From Marivita sp041725935 (GTDB lineage: Bacteria; Pseudomonadota; Alphaproteobacteria; Rhodobacterales; Rhodobacteraceae), in NCBI GenBank assembly GCA_041725935.1, contig JBGRQD010000005.1, positions 62,001-126,000 on the forward strand: 64,000 nucleotides of DNA, read 5' to 3'. Shown piece after piece: positions 33,821 through 41,843 of this stretch. The notes under the pieces were generated by a model. The model did no database searches. It was not told the DNA's origin and saw only the letters and a list, made by a program, of their open reading frames with translations. The position numbers were made by a program, and so were the translations under genes. The number at the start of each line of letters is the position of its first letter. Positions within the stretch are counted from its first letter, which is position 1.

Positions 33821-34305
33821 GCCTCGCCCCCACGATAGAGCTCCAGCATGCTGCCGATCCAGAACCACATGACGACGCAGAACCACATCACACCCACGAT
33901 CTGCTGTTCGATGCCCTGTCCCAGGAATCCGGCCGTGAGGCCAAGCAACAGGAACAGCGGCGACGCCGCCAAGAGCGACCAGAACAGCGACAGCCGCGCG
34001 TTATAGCTGGTGCCCGTGCCGCGCAGCGCCTTCGCCACGAGATGCGCGATCCAAGCTACGAAGTAGAAGAACAACGGCACAAGCAGCAGCCAGCCGGTCA
34101 ACGCACCAGCGAGCAGGGCGTTGATGTCCTGCCCCGACAGATGCGCCTCTCGGCTCAGACGCGGCCATTGCGCGACGAACATGATCACGCAAGCCCCCAT
34201 GATGATGGCCAGCGCCCGGTCCTCGCGGTGACCGGCGGCCGCGAGACGGCGCACAACCTTGCCCGGCCGCCGGTACGTGGCCGCGATATCCTGCGTGAAT
34301 GGCAT
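33817..34305 (-). CDS. YIP1-like membrane protein (first of pair)
   Basis: A 162-residue membrane protein. A short basic N-terminus (YRRPGKVVRRLAAAGHREDRA) precedes about four hydrophobic helices. It looks like the YIP1 family found between sufD and sufS in Rhodobacterales. It starts six bases after the sufD stop and overlaps the next YIP1-like gene by four. Function unknown; a hetero-oligomer of the two proteins is plausible. Confidence 0.75.
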   Translation of the reverse strand: MPFTQDIAATYRRPGKVVRRLAAAGHREDRALAIIMGACVIMFVAQWPRLSREAHLSGQDINALLAGALTGWLLLVPLFFYFVAWIAHLVAKALRGTGTSYNARLSLFWSLLAASPLFLLLGLTAGFLGQGIEQQIVGVMWFCVVMWFWIGSMLELYRGGEA

Positions 34306-34311
34306 CGCGCG

Positions 34312-35589
34312 TCAGCCGCGCCGCCGCGACAGCCACGCTTCGACGCGGCTGTTGATTTCATCCTGAAGCGCTTCGTCCTCGATCTCCATGACCGCTTCGG
34401 CAAGGAAGGCAATGGTCAGGAGGTCCGTTGCCGGCCCCTCTTCGATCCCGCGCGAGCGCAGGTAGAACAGGCCTTCCTCGTCGATCGCACCGGATGTGGA
34501 GCCGTGCGAACAGACCACGTCATCGGCGTAGATCTCAAGTTCCGGCTTGGCGAGGAACTGACTGTCCTCGTCCAACAGAAGGGACTGGCTGATCTGGTAG
34601 CCATCGGTCTTCTGAGCGCCTTGCTTGACAAGGATCTTGCCCTGAAACACGCCCGTCGCCCCGTTGCGCAACACCTTCTTGAACACCTGACGGCTTTCGC
34701 AATTCAGCGCGTCATGGGTGATGAACACCGTGTCATCGTGGTGAAAATCGCCATCGCCTACGCAGGCACCCGCGATATGCGCCACCGCATTGTCGCCGGT
34801 CAGCTCGATCACGCATTCGTTGCGGGTCAGAACGCCATTGGCCGTCAGCGTAAACGACTTGAACACCGATTCCTCACCCAGCCGGGAAAAGATTGCAGTC
34901 GCCGCGCGGCGTTCGTGGTCGCGTCCCTGTGCACGGATGTGATGGAACACACCGCCATCGGCGATCTCGACCTCCATGCACTTGTTGAACCGCGCCGCAG
35001 CTGGGCCGTTTTCAAGCAGGGTCAATTCCGCACCGCTGTCGACCTTCACAACATGGTGGAGGATCGCGTCGGAAACTTCTGATTTGTGACGATAAATCAC
35101 GCTGATCGGCTTCGGTGCCTTGCCGGTCACATGGATCAGCAACCCGTCCGTCGCAAAGGCCGTATTCAGCGTCGCCAGAGGCCGCTGCACCGGAGTCTGC
35201 CCACGGGTTTCCAACACGCCGTAATGGTCCTTGGCCCAGTGGATGTCCGCAGCATCGGCGAGCCGGTCGATCGACACATGCTCCATCGCCAGATCGTCGG
35301 ACTCCTCCGCGCTGAACACGCCGTCCACGAACACGATCTTGAGGCGGTCCACCTCATCGAAAATCAGGGTCTCGTCGGTTTCGAGCAAAGACGCCTTGGG
35401 CGCGTCCGGCTGCACCAGCGTGTCGGCACGTGTGTATTTCCAGTACTCGTCCCGTCCACTGGGCAGACCCATCGCCCGCACCCGCGTCAAAGCATCCTCG
35501 CGCGCCGCCTGCGACCAGCCGCCCTTGGGCAGGTCGAGCGCCGCCAGCCGCGCCTCGGTGGCATCCTGTTTGATCTGCGGCAGGGCCAT
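34312..35589 (-). CDS. sufD: Fe-S assembly scaffold subunit SufD
   Basis: A 425-residue SufB/SufD-family protein, the partner of SufB and SufC in the SufBC2D complex. The beta-helix core contains GDNAVAHIAGACVGDGDFHHDDTVFITHDALNCESRQVFKKVL and SHGSTSGAIDEEGLFYLRSRGI, which includes the conserved His at the SufB-SufD interface. The start overlaps the sufC stop by one base (TAATG). Confidence 0.94.
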   Translation of the reverse strand: MALPQIKQDATEARLAALDLPKGGWSQAAREDALTRVRAMGLPSGRDEYWKYTRADTLVQPDAPKASLLETDETLIFDEVDRLKIVFVDGVFSAEESDDLAMEHVSIDRLADAADIHWAKDHYGVLETRGQTPVQRPLATLNTAFATDGLLIHVTGKAPKPISVIYRHKSEVSDAILHHVVKVDSGAELTLLENGPAAARFNKCMEVEIADGGVFHHIRAQGRDHERRAATAIFSRLGEESVFKSFTLTANGVLTRNECVIELTGDNAVAHIAGACVGDGDFHHDDTVFITHDALNCESRQVFKKVLRNGATGVFQGKILVKQGAQKTDGYQISQSLLLDEDSQFLAKPELEIYADDVVCSHGSTSGAIDEEGLFYLRSRGIEEGPATDLLTIAFLAEAVMEIEDEALQDEINSRVEAWLSRRRG

Positions 35590-36344
35590 TACGCCACCTC
35601 CGCCAGGATATCCGCATAGCCGTTATGTTCGACCTCGAGCGCCAGTTCCGGCCCACCCGTCTTGATGATCCGGCCATCCGCCATGATGTGCACGACATCC
35701 GGTTTGATGTGGTCCAGCAGGCGCTGGTAATGTGTGATCACCAGAAAGCCCCGACCTTCATCGCGCAGCGCGTTTACGCCATCGGCAACCAGTTTCATCG
35801 CGTCCACGTCCAGACCCGAGTCGGTCTCGTCGAGGATGCACATCTTCGGCTCAAGCATCGCCATCTGCAGGATCTCGTTGCGCTTTTTCTCGCCGCCCGA
35901 GAACCCGACATTGACCGGACGCTTGAGCATCTCGGCGTCGATCTGCAGGTCCTTCGCCTTGGCGCGGATCACCTTGAGAAACTCGGTCGCCGACATCTCG
36001 TCCTGCCCGCGCGCCTTGCGCTGCGAATTCACCGCCGTGCGCAGGAAGGTCATGTTGCCGACACCCGGAATTTCGACCGGGTACTGGAATGCGAGGAAGA
36101 TGCCAGCGGCAGCGCGCTCTTCAGGTTCCATGTCAAGGATGTCCGCGCCCTCGAGCGTTGCCGACCCTTCGGTAACAGAATACCCGTCCTTGCCCGAGAG
36201 CACGTAGGACAGGGTCGATTTGCCCGACCCGTTCGGCCCCATGATCGCGTGCACCTTGCCGGCCTCGACCGTCAGGTTGACACCCTTGAGGATCTGCTTG
36301 TCCTCTTCCTCAAGACTGACGTGCAAGTTTTTGATTTCCAGCAT
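35589..36344 (-). CDS. sufC: Fe-S assembly ATPase SufC
   Basis: A 251-residue ABC-type ATPase. Walker A GPNGSGKST, signature SGGEKKRNE, Walker B CILDETDSGLDVDA and the H-loop HYQR are all present. It drives conformational change of the SufBCD scaffold. The start has AAGGAAGAAATA upstream, after a 76-base gap from the YbjQ-family gene that might hold an internal promoter. Confidence 0.96.
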   Translation of the reverse strand: MLEIKNLHVSLEEEDKQILKGVNLTVEAGKVHAIMGPNGSGKSTLSYVLSGKDGYSVTEGSATLEGADILDMEPEERAAAGIFLAFQYPVEIPGVGNMTFLRTAVNSQRKARGQDEMSATEFLKVIRAKAKDLQIDAEMLKRPVNVGFSGGEKKRNEILQMAMLEPKMCILDETDSGLDVDAMKLVADGVNALRDEGRGFLVITHYQRLLDHIKPDVVHIMADGRIIKTGGPELALEVEHNGYADILAEVA

Positions 36345-36420
36345 TTATTTCTTCCTTGTCATCGCGTGAATCCCGGCTTCGCCGGGGCAAAGTTCTATTG
36401 GTGAAAGGCCGCGTGCGTCC

Positions 36421-36741
36421 TCAGCCCCGGTCCGTCAGCACGGCCGTGCCGCTCGCCGACACCATGAGCATCGAGTTGCCGACAACCTCGTAGTCCAGAT
36501 CGACACCGACCACCGCGTTGCCACCGAGGGCCACGGTACGCTGTTCCAGCTCGCGCATCGCCACATCGCGGGCGTCCTGCAGCTTGGCCTCGTAGGCACC
36601 GGACCGCCCGCCAACAATATCCGTGATCGACGCGAACAGGTCGCGGACCACATTGGCCCCCATGATCGCCTCGCCGACGACGATCCCCTTGTATTCAAGG
36701 ATCTTGTGGCCCTCAATATTGTTCGTTGTGGTTATAATCAT
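36421..36741 (-). CDS. YbjQ/UPF0145 family protein
   Basis: A 106-residue heavy-metal-binding-like protein of UPF0145 (IITTTNNIEGHKILEYKGIVVGEAIMGANVVRDLFASITDIVGGRSGAYE, then GGNAVVGVDLDYEVVG). The family forms pentamers in solved structures; its role is unknown. The start at 36741 has AAGAGGAAGAC upstream and overlaps the stop of the small membrane protein gene (ATGA). Confidence 0.88.
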   Translation of the reverse strand: MIITTTNNIEGHKILEYKGIVVGEAIMGANVVRDLFASITDIVGGRSGAYEAKLQDARDVAMRELEQRTVALGGNAVVGVDLDYEVVGNSMLMVSASGTAVLTDRG

Positions 36742-36917
36742 GTCTTCCTCTTTAAAACCAACTGCGCGAAAAGTGACCCCGTGAAGCCCGAAACAAAGGC
36801 AAGGACAATGACGACCCACATGGCCAGCGCGTCGGTCACCAGATCGATGATCACCGCGAACACGGCACAAAACACACCCGTCACGACCGATGTCAAAAGA
36901 ATGGCTGCAACAGGCAT
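36738..36917 (-). CDS. Small two-helix membrane protein
   Basis: A 59-residue protein with two hydrophobic helices (AAILLTSVVTGVFCAVFAVIIDLV and MWVVIVLAFVSGFTGSLFAQLVL) and a basic end KRKT. No family recognised. The start at 36917 has AGAGGACGCC upstream; an in-frame ATG nine codons earlier is less likely. It sits between sufB and the YbjQ-family gene, overlapping the latter by four bases. Confidence 0.65.
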   Translation of the reverse strand: MPVAAILLTSVVTGVFCAVFAVIIDLVTDALAMWVVIVLAFVSGFTGSLFAQLVLKRKT

Positions 36918-36962
36918 GGCGTCCTCTGCGGCGCAGGCCGGCACGGCCTGCCCCGGCTCTCC

Positions 36963-38486
36963 TTAACCCACCGATCCTTCAAGCGAGATCGCCACCAACT
37001 GCTGCGCTTCCATGGCGAACTCCATTGGCAGCGCCTGAAGCACGTCCCGGCAGAACCCGTTGACCACCAGCGCCACGGCCTCTTCCTCGTCCATGCCCCG
37101 TTGGCGGCAGTAGAACAGCTGGTCGTCATCCACCTTGGAGGTGGTCGCCTCGTGCTCGACGCGGGACGAGTTGTTCTTGACCTCGATATAAGGCACCGTG
37201 TGCGCCCCGCATTCGGACCCGATCAACAGGCTGTCGCACTGGGTATAGTTGCGACTGTTCTTCGCCTTCGGATGCATCGACACCAGACCGCGATAGGTGT
37301 TCTGCGCCTTGCCGGCACTAATGCCTTTCGAAACGATCCGCGACTTGGTGTTCTTGCCTAGATGGATCATCTTGGTGCCGGTATCGGCCTGCTGCATGTT
37401 GTTGGCGATGGCGATGGAATAGAACTCGCCCTGACTTTCGTCCCCGCGCAGGATGCAGGACGGGTACTTCCACGTCACCGCCGACCCGGTCTCGACCTGC
37501 GTCCACATCACCTTGGCGCGGTCGCCCCGGCAATCGGCCCGCTTGGTCACGAAGTTGTAGATCCCACCCTTGCCGTGCTCGTCGCCCGGATACCAGTTCT
37601 GGACGGTGGAATACTTTACCTCGGCGTCTTCCTCGACGATGATCTCCACCACCGCCGCGTGCAGCTGCGCCACATCGCGCTGCGGCGCCGTGCAGCCTTC
37701 GAGGTAGGACACATAGCTGCCCTTGTCCGCGATGATCAGAGTCCGCTCGAACTGGCCGGTGTTTTCCGCGTTGATGCGGAAATAAGTGCTCAGCTCCATC
37801 GGGCAGCGCACGCCCGGGGGCACGTAGACGAACGACCCGTCCGAGAAGACAGCCGAATTGAGCGTCGCATAATAATTGTCAGACACCGGCACAACCGAGC
37901 CAAGGTATTTCTTCACCAGCTCGGGATGTTCCTGGATCGCCTCGGAGATCGAACAGAAGATCACACCCGCTTCGCGCAACTCCTTCTGGAACGTCGTGCC
38001 CACGGACACGGAATCGAACACCGCGTCCACAGCAACCTTGCGACCCTCGGCAGGCGCATCCTCGGCCCCCTCGACGCCAGCAAGGATCATCTGCTCCTTG
38101 AGCGGGATGCCCAGCTTTTCGTAAGTGGCCAACAGCTTGGGATCGACTTCGTCCAGCGACTTGGGCTTCACTTCCATGCTTTTCGGACGGGCATAATAAT
38201 ACTGGTTCTGGAAGTCGATTTCCGGATAATCGACCATCGCCCATTTGGGCTCTTCCTTCTGAAGCCAGCGCTCATATGCCTGCAACCGCCAGTCGGTCAT
38301 CCATTGCGGCTCGTTGTTTTTTTCCGAGATCAGCTTGACGATATCGGTGTTGAGCCCCTTGGGCGCATACTCCATCTCGATATCGGTGTTCCAGCCATGC
38401 TTGTAGGTGCCCCCCACTTCACGCACGGCATCGACGGTTTCCTGATCCACGCCTTCCTTGACGGTCACGTTGTCCAAAGCAGCCAT
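36963..38486 (-). CDS. sufB: Fe-S assembly scaffold subunit SufB
   Basis: A 507-residue SufB protein, the main scaffold on which Fe-S clusters form. Typical stretches include PKGLNTDIVKLISEKNNEP, YVPPGVRCPMELSTYFRINAENTGQFERTLIIAD and RNYTQCDSLLIGSECGAHTVPYIEV, with the conserved Cys region near the C-terminus. The start at 38486 is used: an upstream frame to 38561 has no ribosome-binding site. It is 22 bases after the NifS-like desulfurase. Confidence 0.96.
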   Translation of the reverse strand: MAALDNVTVKEGVDQETVDAVREVGGTYKHGWNTDIEMEYAPKGLNTDIVKLISEKNNEPQWMTDWRLQAYERWLQKEEPKWAMVDYPEIDFQNQYYYARPKSMEVKPKSLDEVDPKLLATYEKLGIPLKEQMILAGVEGAEDAPAEGRKVAVDAVFDSVSVGTTFQKELREAGVIFCSISEAIQEHPELVKKYLGSVVPVSDNYYATLNSAVFSDGSFVYVPPGVRCPMELSTYFRINAENTGQFERTLIIADKGSYVSYLEGCTAPQRDVAQLHAAVVEIIVEEDAEVKYSTVQNWYPGDEHGKGGIYNFVTKRADCRGDRAKVMWTQVETGSAVTWKYPSCILRGDESQGEFYSIAIANNMQQADTGTKMIHLGKNTKSRIVSKGISAGKAQNTYRGLVSMHPKAKNSRNYTQCDSLLIGSECGAHTVPYIEVKNNSSRVEHEATTSKVDDDQLFYCRQRGMDEEEAVALVVNGFCRDVLQALPMEFAMEAQQLVAISLEGSVG

Positions 38487-38508
38487 GCTTGCACCTCTTT
38501 CGATTGTA

Positions 38509-39555
38509 TCACGCGGCTCGCGCGCGGTGTTTGTTCCATTTGGCCTGCCAGACTTCGGCAAACCGCATCACGTCGTCTTCGGTTGTCTGCGGCCCCAGCG
38601 ACACGCGGATCGCGCTGCTGGCGGCGGCCTTGTCCAACCCCATCGCGGTCAGAACCGCGCTGGCCTTGACCTTGCCACTTGAACAGGCCGACCCGGCGCT
38701 GATGGCAAAGCCCGCCAGATCCATCTGCATCACCTGTGTCTCGCCCTTCCAGCCGGGGGTTGCAAAACAGGTCGTGTTCGGCAGACGACGCATTTCTTTC
38801 CCGACAAAAATAGTCTCTTTAGCGTCAGCCTCAAGGGAAGAATCTAGAATGTTTCTAAGTTTTTCGACCCGGTCCCAGACGCCCTCATCCAGATCCCGCG
38901 CCGCGGCCTCCGCCGCAGCTCCAAAGCCCGCGATGCCGATGACGTTTTCCGTACCGGACCGCCGTCCCATCTCCTGACCACCGCCGCGAATCTGCGCCGC
39001 GATATCCGTGCCGCGCTTCATCACCAGCGCGCCGATGCCCTTGGGACCGCCGACCTTATGCGCCGAGATCAGCGCCATTTCGCAGCCCAGCCAGTTGAAC
39101 GCGATGGGGATCTTGCCAAAGGCTTGCGTTGCATCGACCACCGCCAACCCTTCCGGCAGGCTCTGGATGATCCCGGTCTCAGAATTGGCCAGTTGCAACG
39201 CCGAACGCTGCGGCTCGGTCACCGTGACCTGGCCCGCCTCATCGACGGCCAGCACCGGATCGATCCACGACCGCACCGCGTCATGTTCGATCTCGGACCC
39301 GAACAGGTCCCGCCCTCCGCAGGCCAATGCGGCTGCCTCAGTCGCACCGGACAGGAACACGATATCCGCACCCTCCGCGCCGAAAGCGGCAGCAACCTGC
39401 GCGCGGGCCCGTTCGACCAGCGACTTGGCCGCGCGCCCCTCTGCATGGACCGAACTTGGATTGCCCACCACCTCCATCGCCGCGATCATAGCATCGCGCG
39501 CCTCGGGGCGCAGCGGCATGGTTGCATTGTAATCAAGGTAAACCCGATCCGGCAT
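38509..39555 (-). CDS. NifS/IscS-like cysteine desulfurase
   Basis: A 348-residue group I cysteine desulfurase: VYLDYNATMPLRPEARDAM, NPSSVHAEGRAAK, PLP-lysine in LISAHKVGGPKG, and the active-site loop SAGSACSSGKV. It is shorter than E. coli IscS (404 residues). With sufS further down, the operon encodes two desulfurases, as described for Rhodobacteraceae isc/suf operons. The gene contains an AT-rich patch near 38810-38870 with an IscR-box-like dyad. Confidence 0.92.
   Translation of the reverse strand: MPDRVYLDYNATMPLRPEARDAMIAAMEVVGNPSSVHAEGRAAKSLVERARAQVAAAFGAEGADIVFLSGATEAAALACGGRDLFGSEIEHDAVRSWIDPVLAVDEAGQVTVTEPQRSALQLANSETGIIQSLPEGLAVVDATQAFGKIPIAFNWLGCEMALISAHKVGGPKGIGALVMKRGTDIAAQIRGGGQEMGRRSGTENVIGIAGFGAAAEAAARDLDEGVWDRVEKLRNILDSSLEADAKETIFVGKEMRRLPNTTCFATPGWKGETQVMQMDLAGFAISAGSACSSGKVKASAVLTAMGLDKAAASSAIRVSLGPQTTEDDVMRFAEVWQAKWNKHRARAA
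38844..38859. promoter_or_regulatory. IscR-box-like dyad inside the NifS-like gene
   Basis: CTAGAATGTTTCTAAG: TAGAA-N3-TTCTA, matching the iscR upstream dyad (TTAGAACCATTCTAAG at 40197-40212) at all positions except the first base and the spacer. It is within coding sequence, about 360 bases upstream of sufB. It could be a secondary operator or chance in an AT-rich patch. Confidence 0.3.
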
Positions 39556-39598
39556 CAGCAGGTCCCTGGCTTCTCTGGTTCCAAAATACCTCGGGGGC

Positions 39599-39617
39599 TT
39601 GGGGGCAGCGCCCCCAA
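39599..39617. terminator. Hairpin between iscR and the NifS-like gene
   Basis: Arms TTGGGGGC (39599-39606) and GCCCCCAA (39610-39617), loop AGC. It lies between the iscR stop and the next start, with no T tract. It may reduce read-through or protect the mRNA end, letting iscR and the suf genes be expressed at different levels. Confidence 0.45.
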
Positions 39618-39649
39618 CAGATCGGATTGGCGCAGCCAAGACGATCCCA

Positions 39650-40108
39650 TCAGTCGTCCACCACGGCAAAGAGGTTCGGCACTGCAGGGCACGGGGCAAG
39701 GCTGTTGCCCACCACGTCCGACAATCGTGTCTGGTGCAGGAACACGTAGACCTGCGCAGACAGCCCCTCCCACAACCGGTTGGTCATGGATTGCGCCCGG
39801 CTGCCGGACAGCCCACCCGAGGCCCCGGCCCCCTTGTGCATCGCGTCCACGGTCTCATCCACCGCGGCCAGAACATCGACCACGCGAATCTCGCTGGCCG
39901 GTCTGGCCAACCGGTACCCGCCACCGGGACCGCGCACAGAGGCGACAAGCCCCCCGCGGCGCAGCTTGACGAACAGCTGTTCGAGATAGGGCAGCGAGAT
40001 ATCCTGCCTTTGGGCGATATCGCCCAAGGTCACCAGCGTCCCGTCCGGTTGCAGCGCGATATCCGCCAGGGCGACCATCGCATACCGGCCTTTTGTACTC
40101 AGTTTCAT
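39650..40108 (-). CDS. iscR: Rrf2 family regulator IscR, single-cysteine type
   Basis: A 152-residue Rrf2-family repressor with an N-terminal winged helix (MKLSTKGRYAMVALADIAL, LPYLEQLFVKLRRGGLVASVRGPGGGYRLAR). Canonical IscR has three cysteines and a His binding [2Fe-2S]; here the region reads GLSGSRAQSMTNRLW and has none. The only cysteine is Cys140 (LAPCPAVP). This matches the Rhodobacteraceae type, for which work on Rhodobacter sphaeroides reported an unusual Fe-S ligation and repression of iron and Fe-S genes. Start at 40108. First gene of the suf operon. Confidence 0.93.
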   Translation of the reverse strand: MKLSTKGRYAMVALADIALQPDGTLVTLGDIAQRQDISLPYLEQLFVKLRRGGLVASVRGPGGGYRLARPASEIRVVDVLAAVDETVDAMHKGAGASGGLSGSRAQSMTNRLWEGLSAQVYVFLHQTRLSDVVGNSLAPCPAVPNLFAVVDD

Positions 40109-40196
40109 GACCGACTCCCAAACGCCCCTGCGACACAATTGACCTTGCAGGGGCAATTGCCTATGTGCGGAGAACCATTTCGGGGAATTCCCCGAT

Positions 40197-40211
40197 TTAG
40201 AACCATTCTAA
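40197..40211. promoter_or_regulatory. Probable IscR operator upstream of iscR
   Basis: Perfect dyad TTAGAA-CCA-TTCTAA in the divergent region between iscR (start 40108) and the hydrolase gene (start 40236). AGAACCATT occurs twice (40171-40179 and 40199-40207), and a perfect 14-base palindrome CGGGGAATTCCCCG lies between (40181-40194). Position and symmetry suit autoregulation by IscR. Confidence 0.55.
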
Positions 40212-40235
40212 GAAGCCTGAGTGAAGCTGTCAAGA

Positions 40236-40934
40236 ATGACGGACGCTGCACCAGAGCCCCAGCAGGAGCCACCACCGCCTATGCCCGAGGTGATTTTTCC
40301 CGGACCCGAAGGCCGCCTCGAAGGCCGCTACCATCCGCAAAAAGAAAGTGACGCGCCGATCGCGATCATCCTGCATCCGCATCCGCAGTTTGGCGGCACG
40401 ATGAACAACAAGGTTGTCTATAACCTGCATTACGCCTTCTACAACATGGGCTTCACCGTATTGCGCTTCAACTTTCGCGGTGTCGGGCGCAGCCAGGGCG
40501 AATATGACCAGGGCATCGGCGAGCTGTCGGACGCGGCCTCCGCGCTCGATTACCTTCAGTCGATGAACAACAATTCCAAGCATTGCTGGGTCGCGGGCTT
40601 CAGCTTTGGCGCGTGGATCGGCATGCAGCTCCTGATGCGCCGCCCCGAGATCACGGGCTTCATCTCGGTCAGCCCGCCCGCCAACATGTATGATTTCTCG
40701 TTCCTCGCCCCCTGCCCGTCCTCGGGCCTGATCATCAACGGGACCGGCGACCGCGTGGCCCCTCCCGCCGACACGACGTCGCTGGTGAACAAGCTGTCGG
40801 AGCAAAAGGGCATCAAGGTCACCCATACCGAGATCGAAGGCGCGGATCACTTCTTCAAGGAGCCGCACATGGACAACATGATCGACCATGTGAGCAGCTA
40901 TGTGAAACGCCGCCTGACAGAAAACAGTCGTTGA
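40236..40934 (+). CDS. Alpha/beta hydrolase (COG2945 type)
   Basis: A 232-residue hydrolase: EVIFPGPEGRLEGRYHP, LHPHPQFGGTMNNKVVYNLHYAF, RFNFRGVGRSQGEYDQG, the nucleophile Ser in GFSFGAWIG and His in EGADHFFKEPH. This type is common in alphaproteobacteria; substrate unknown. Three starts are possible: GTG 40221, ATG 40236, ATG 40281. The last matches the conserved part of the family and has AGGAGCC upstream, so the true protein may begin there. Divergent from iscR. Confidence 0.8.
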   Translation: MTDAAPEPQQEPPPPMPEVIFPGPEGRLEGRYHPQKESDAPIAIILHPHPQFGGTMNNKVVYNLHYAFYNMGFTVLRFNFRGVGRSQGEYDQGIGELSDAASALDYLQSMNNNSKHCWVAGFSFGAWIGMQLLMRRPEITGFISVSPPANMYDFSFLAPCPSSGLIINGTGDRVAPPADTTSLVNKLSEQKGIKVTHTEIEGADHFFKEPHMDNMIDHVSSYVKRRLTENSR

Positions 40935-40946
40935 GGATCGCATCAC

Positions 40947-41183
40947 ATGGCGATGGTACAGGAAATTGCCGAAAAGCTGGCCGACGACACGCTCAAGGCG
41001 ATGAAACATCTCGACGATGATCGCTTCTTCATGGAAGTGGCCAGCGAACTTGGCGCGGCCTCGACCACGCTCGAAGAGGCGTTTCTGACCGCGATCCGCG
41101 TGCGCCTTGCTGAACGCAAGGCCCGCGCCTTCATCCGCGCCCGCATCGAAGGCCAGAAGAAAGACGAGAATTTCGGCCGCTAG
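40947..41183 (+). CDS. Small conserved helical protein of unknown function
   Basis: A 78-residue charged helical protein (MAMVQEIAEKLADDTLKAMKHLDDDRFFMEVASELGAAS...). I do not recognise a named family. The start has GAGGATCG upstream. It lies 12 bases after the hydrolase and 33 before the HD-domain gene, so it is probably in the same operon. Confidence 0.7.
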   Translation: MAMVQEIAEKLADDTLKAMKHLDDDRFFMEVASELGAASTTLEEAFLTAIRVRLAERKARAFIRARIEGQKKDENFGR

Positions 41184-41216
41184 ACCCGGCCCTGCCCCCT
41201 TTCGCACCGAGGTCAC

Positions 41217-41795
41217 ATGTCCCGCTTGGACCAGCAGATGGCGTTCCTGACCGAAGTGGACCGCCTCAAATCCGTTCTGCGTGCGACCACGCTCTGTGAC
41301 GGGTCGCGCATGGAAAACAGCGCCGAACATTCCTGGCATATCGCGCTCTATGCGCTGGTGCTGGCTGAACATGCCGAGACGCCGCTCGACACCGCCAAGG
41401 TGATCAAGATGCTTCTGCTGCATGATCTGGTGGAAATCGACGCAGGTGATGCGCCTGTCTTCGGCACCCATGATGCCGAGGCACTGGCAGTGCAGGAACA
41501 GGCCGCCGCCGACCGCATCTTTGGCCTGTTGCCCGAGGATCAGGCGCAGTCGTTTCGCGACATCTGGGACGAGTTCGAAGCGAACGAAAGCCCCGAGGCG
41601 CAATTCGCCAAATCCATCGACCGGATGCAGCCGCCGGTGCAGAACCTTGCGTCGGGCGGCGGGTCCTGGATCGACTACAATGTGACTCAGGACATGTTCG
41701 AGACGCGCATCGGCCCGAAGATCAACTCTGGTGCGCCGAAGATCTGGGCATGGCTTCAGCCGAAAGTCGCCGCTTTCTTTGCAGGGCGTGCGTGA
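41217..41795 (+). CDS. HD domain protein (YfbR/HDDC2-like nucleotidase)
   Basis: A 192-residue HD-superfamily phosphohydrolase. Metal ligands appear as H in ENSAEHSWHIALYAL, HD in MLLLHDLVEIDAGD, and D in FAKSIDRMQP. The nearest characterised proteins, YfbR and HDDC2, are deoxyribonucleoside 5'-monophosphatases; this activity is an inference. Start preceded by CGAGGTCAC. Confidence 0.85.
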   Translation: MSRLDQQMAFLTEVDRLKSVLRATTLCDGSRMENSAEHSWHIALYALVLAEHAETPLDTAKVIKMLLLHDLVEIDAGDAPVFGTHDAEALAVQEQAAADRIFGLLPEDQAQSFRDIWDEFEANESPEAQFAKSIDRMQPPVQNLASGGGSWIDYNVTQDMFETRIGPKINSGAPKIWAWLQPKVAAFFAGRA

Positions 41796-41843
41796 CACGC
41801 TTTGCTCCTCGCGCCAATGCGCAACATCCCCTAGGGTAACCCC

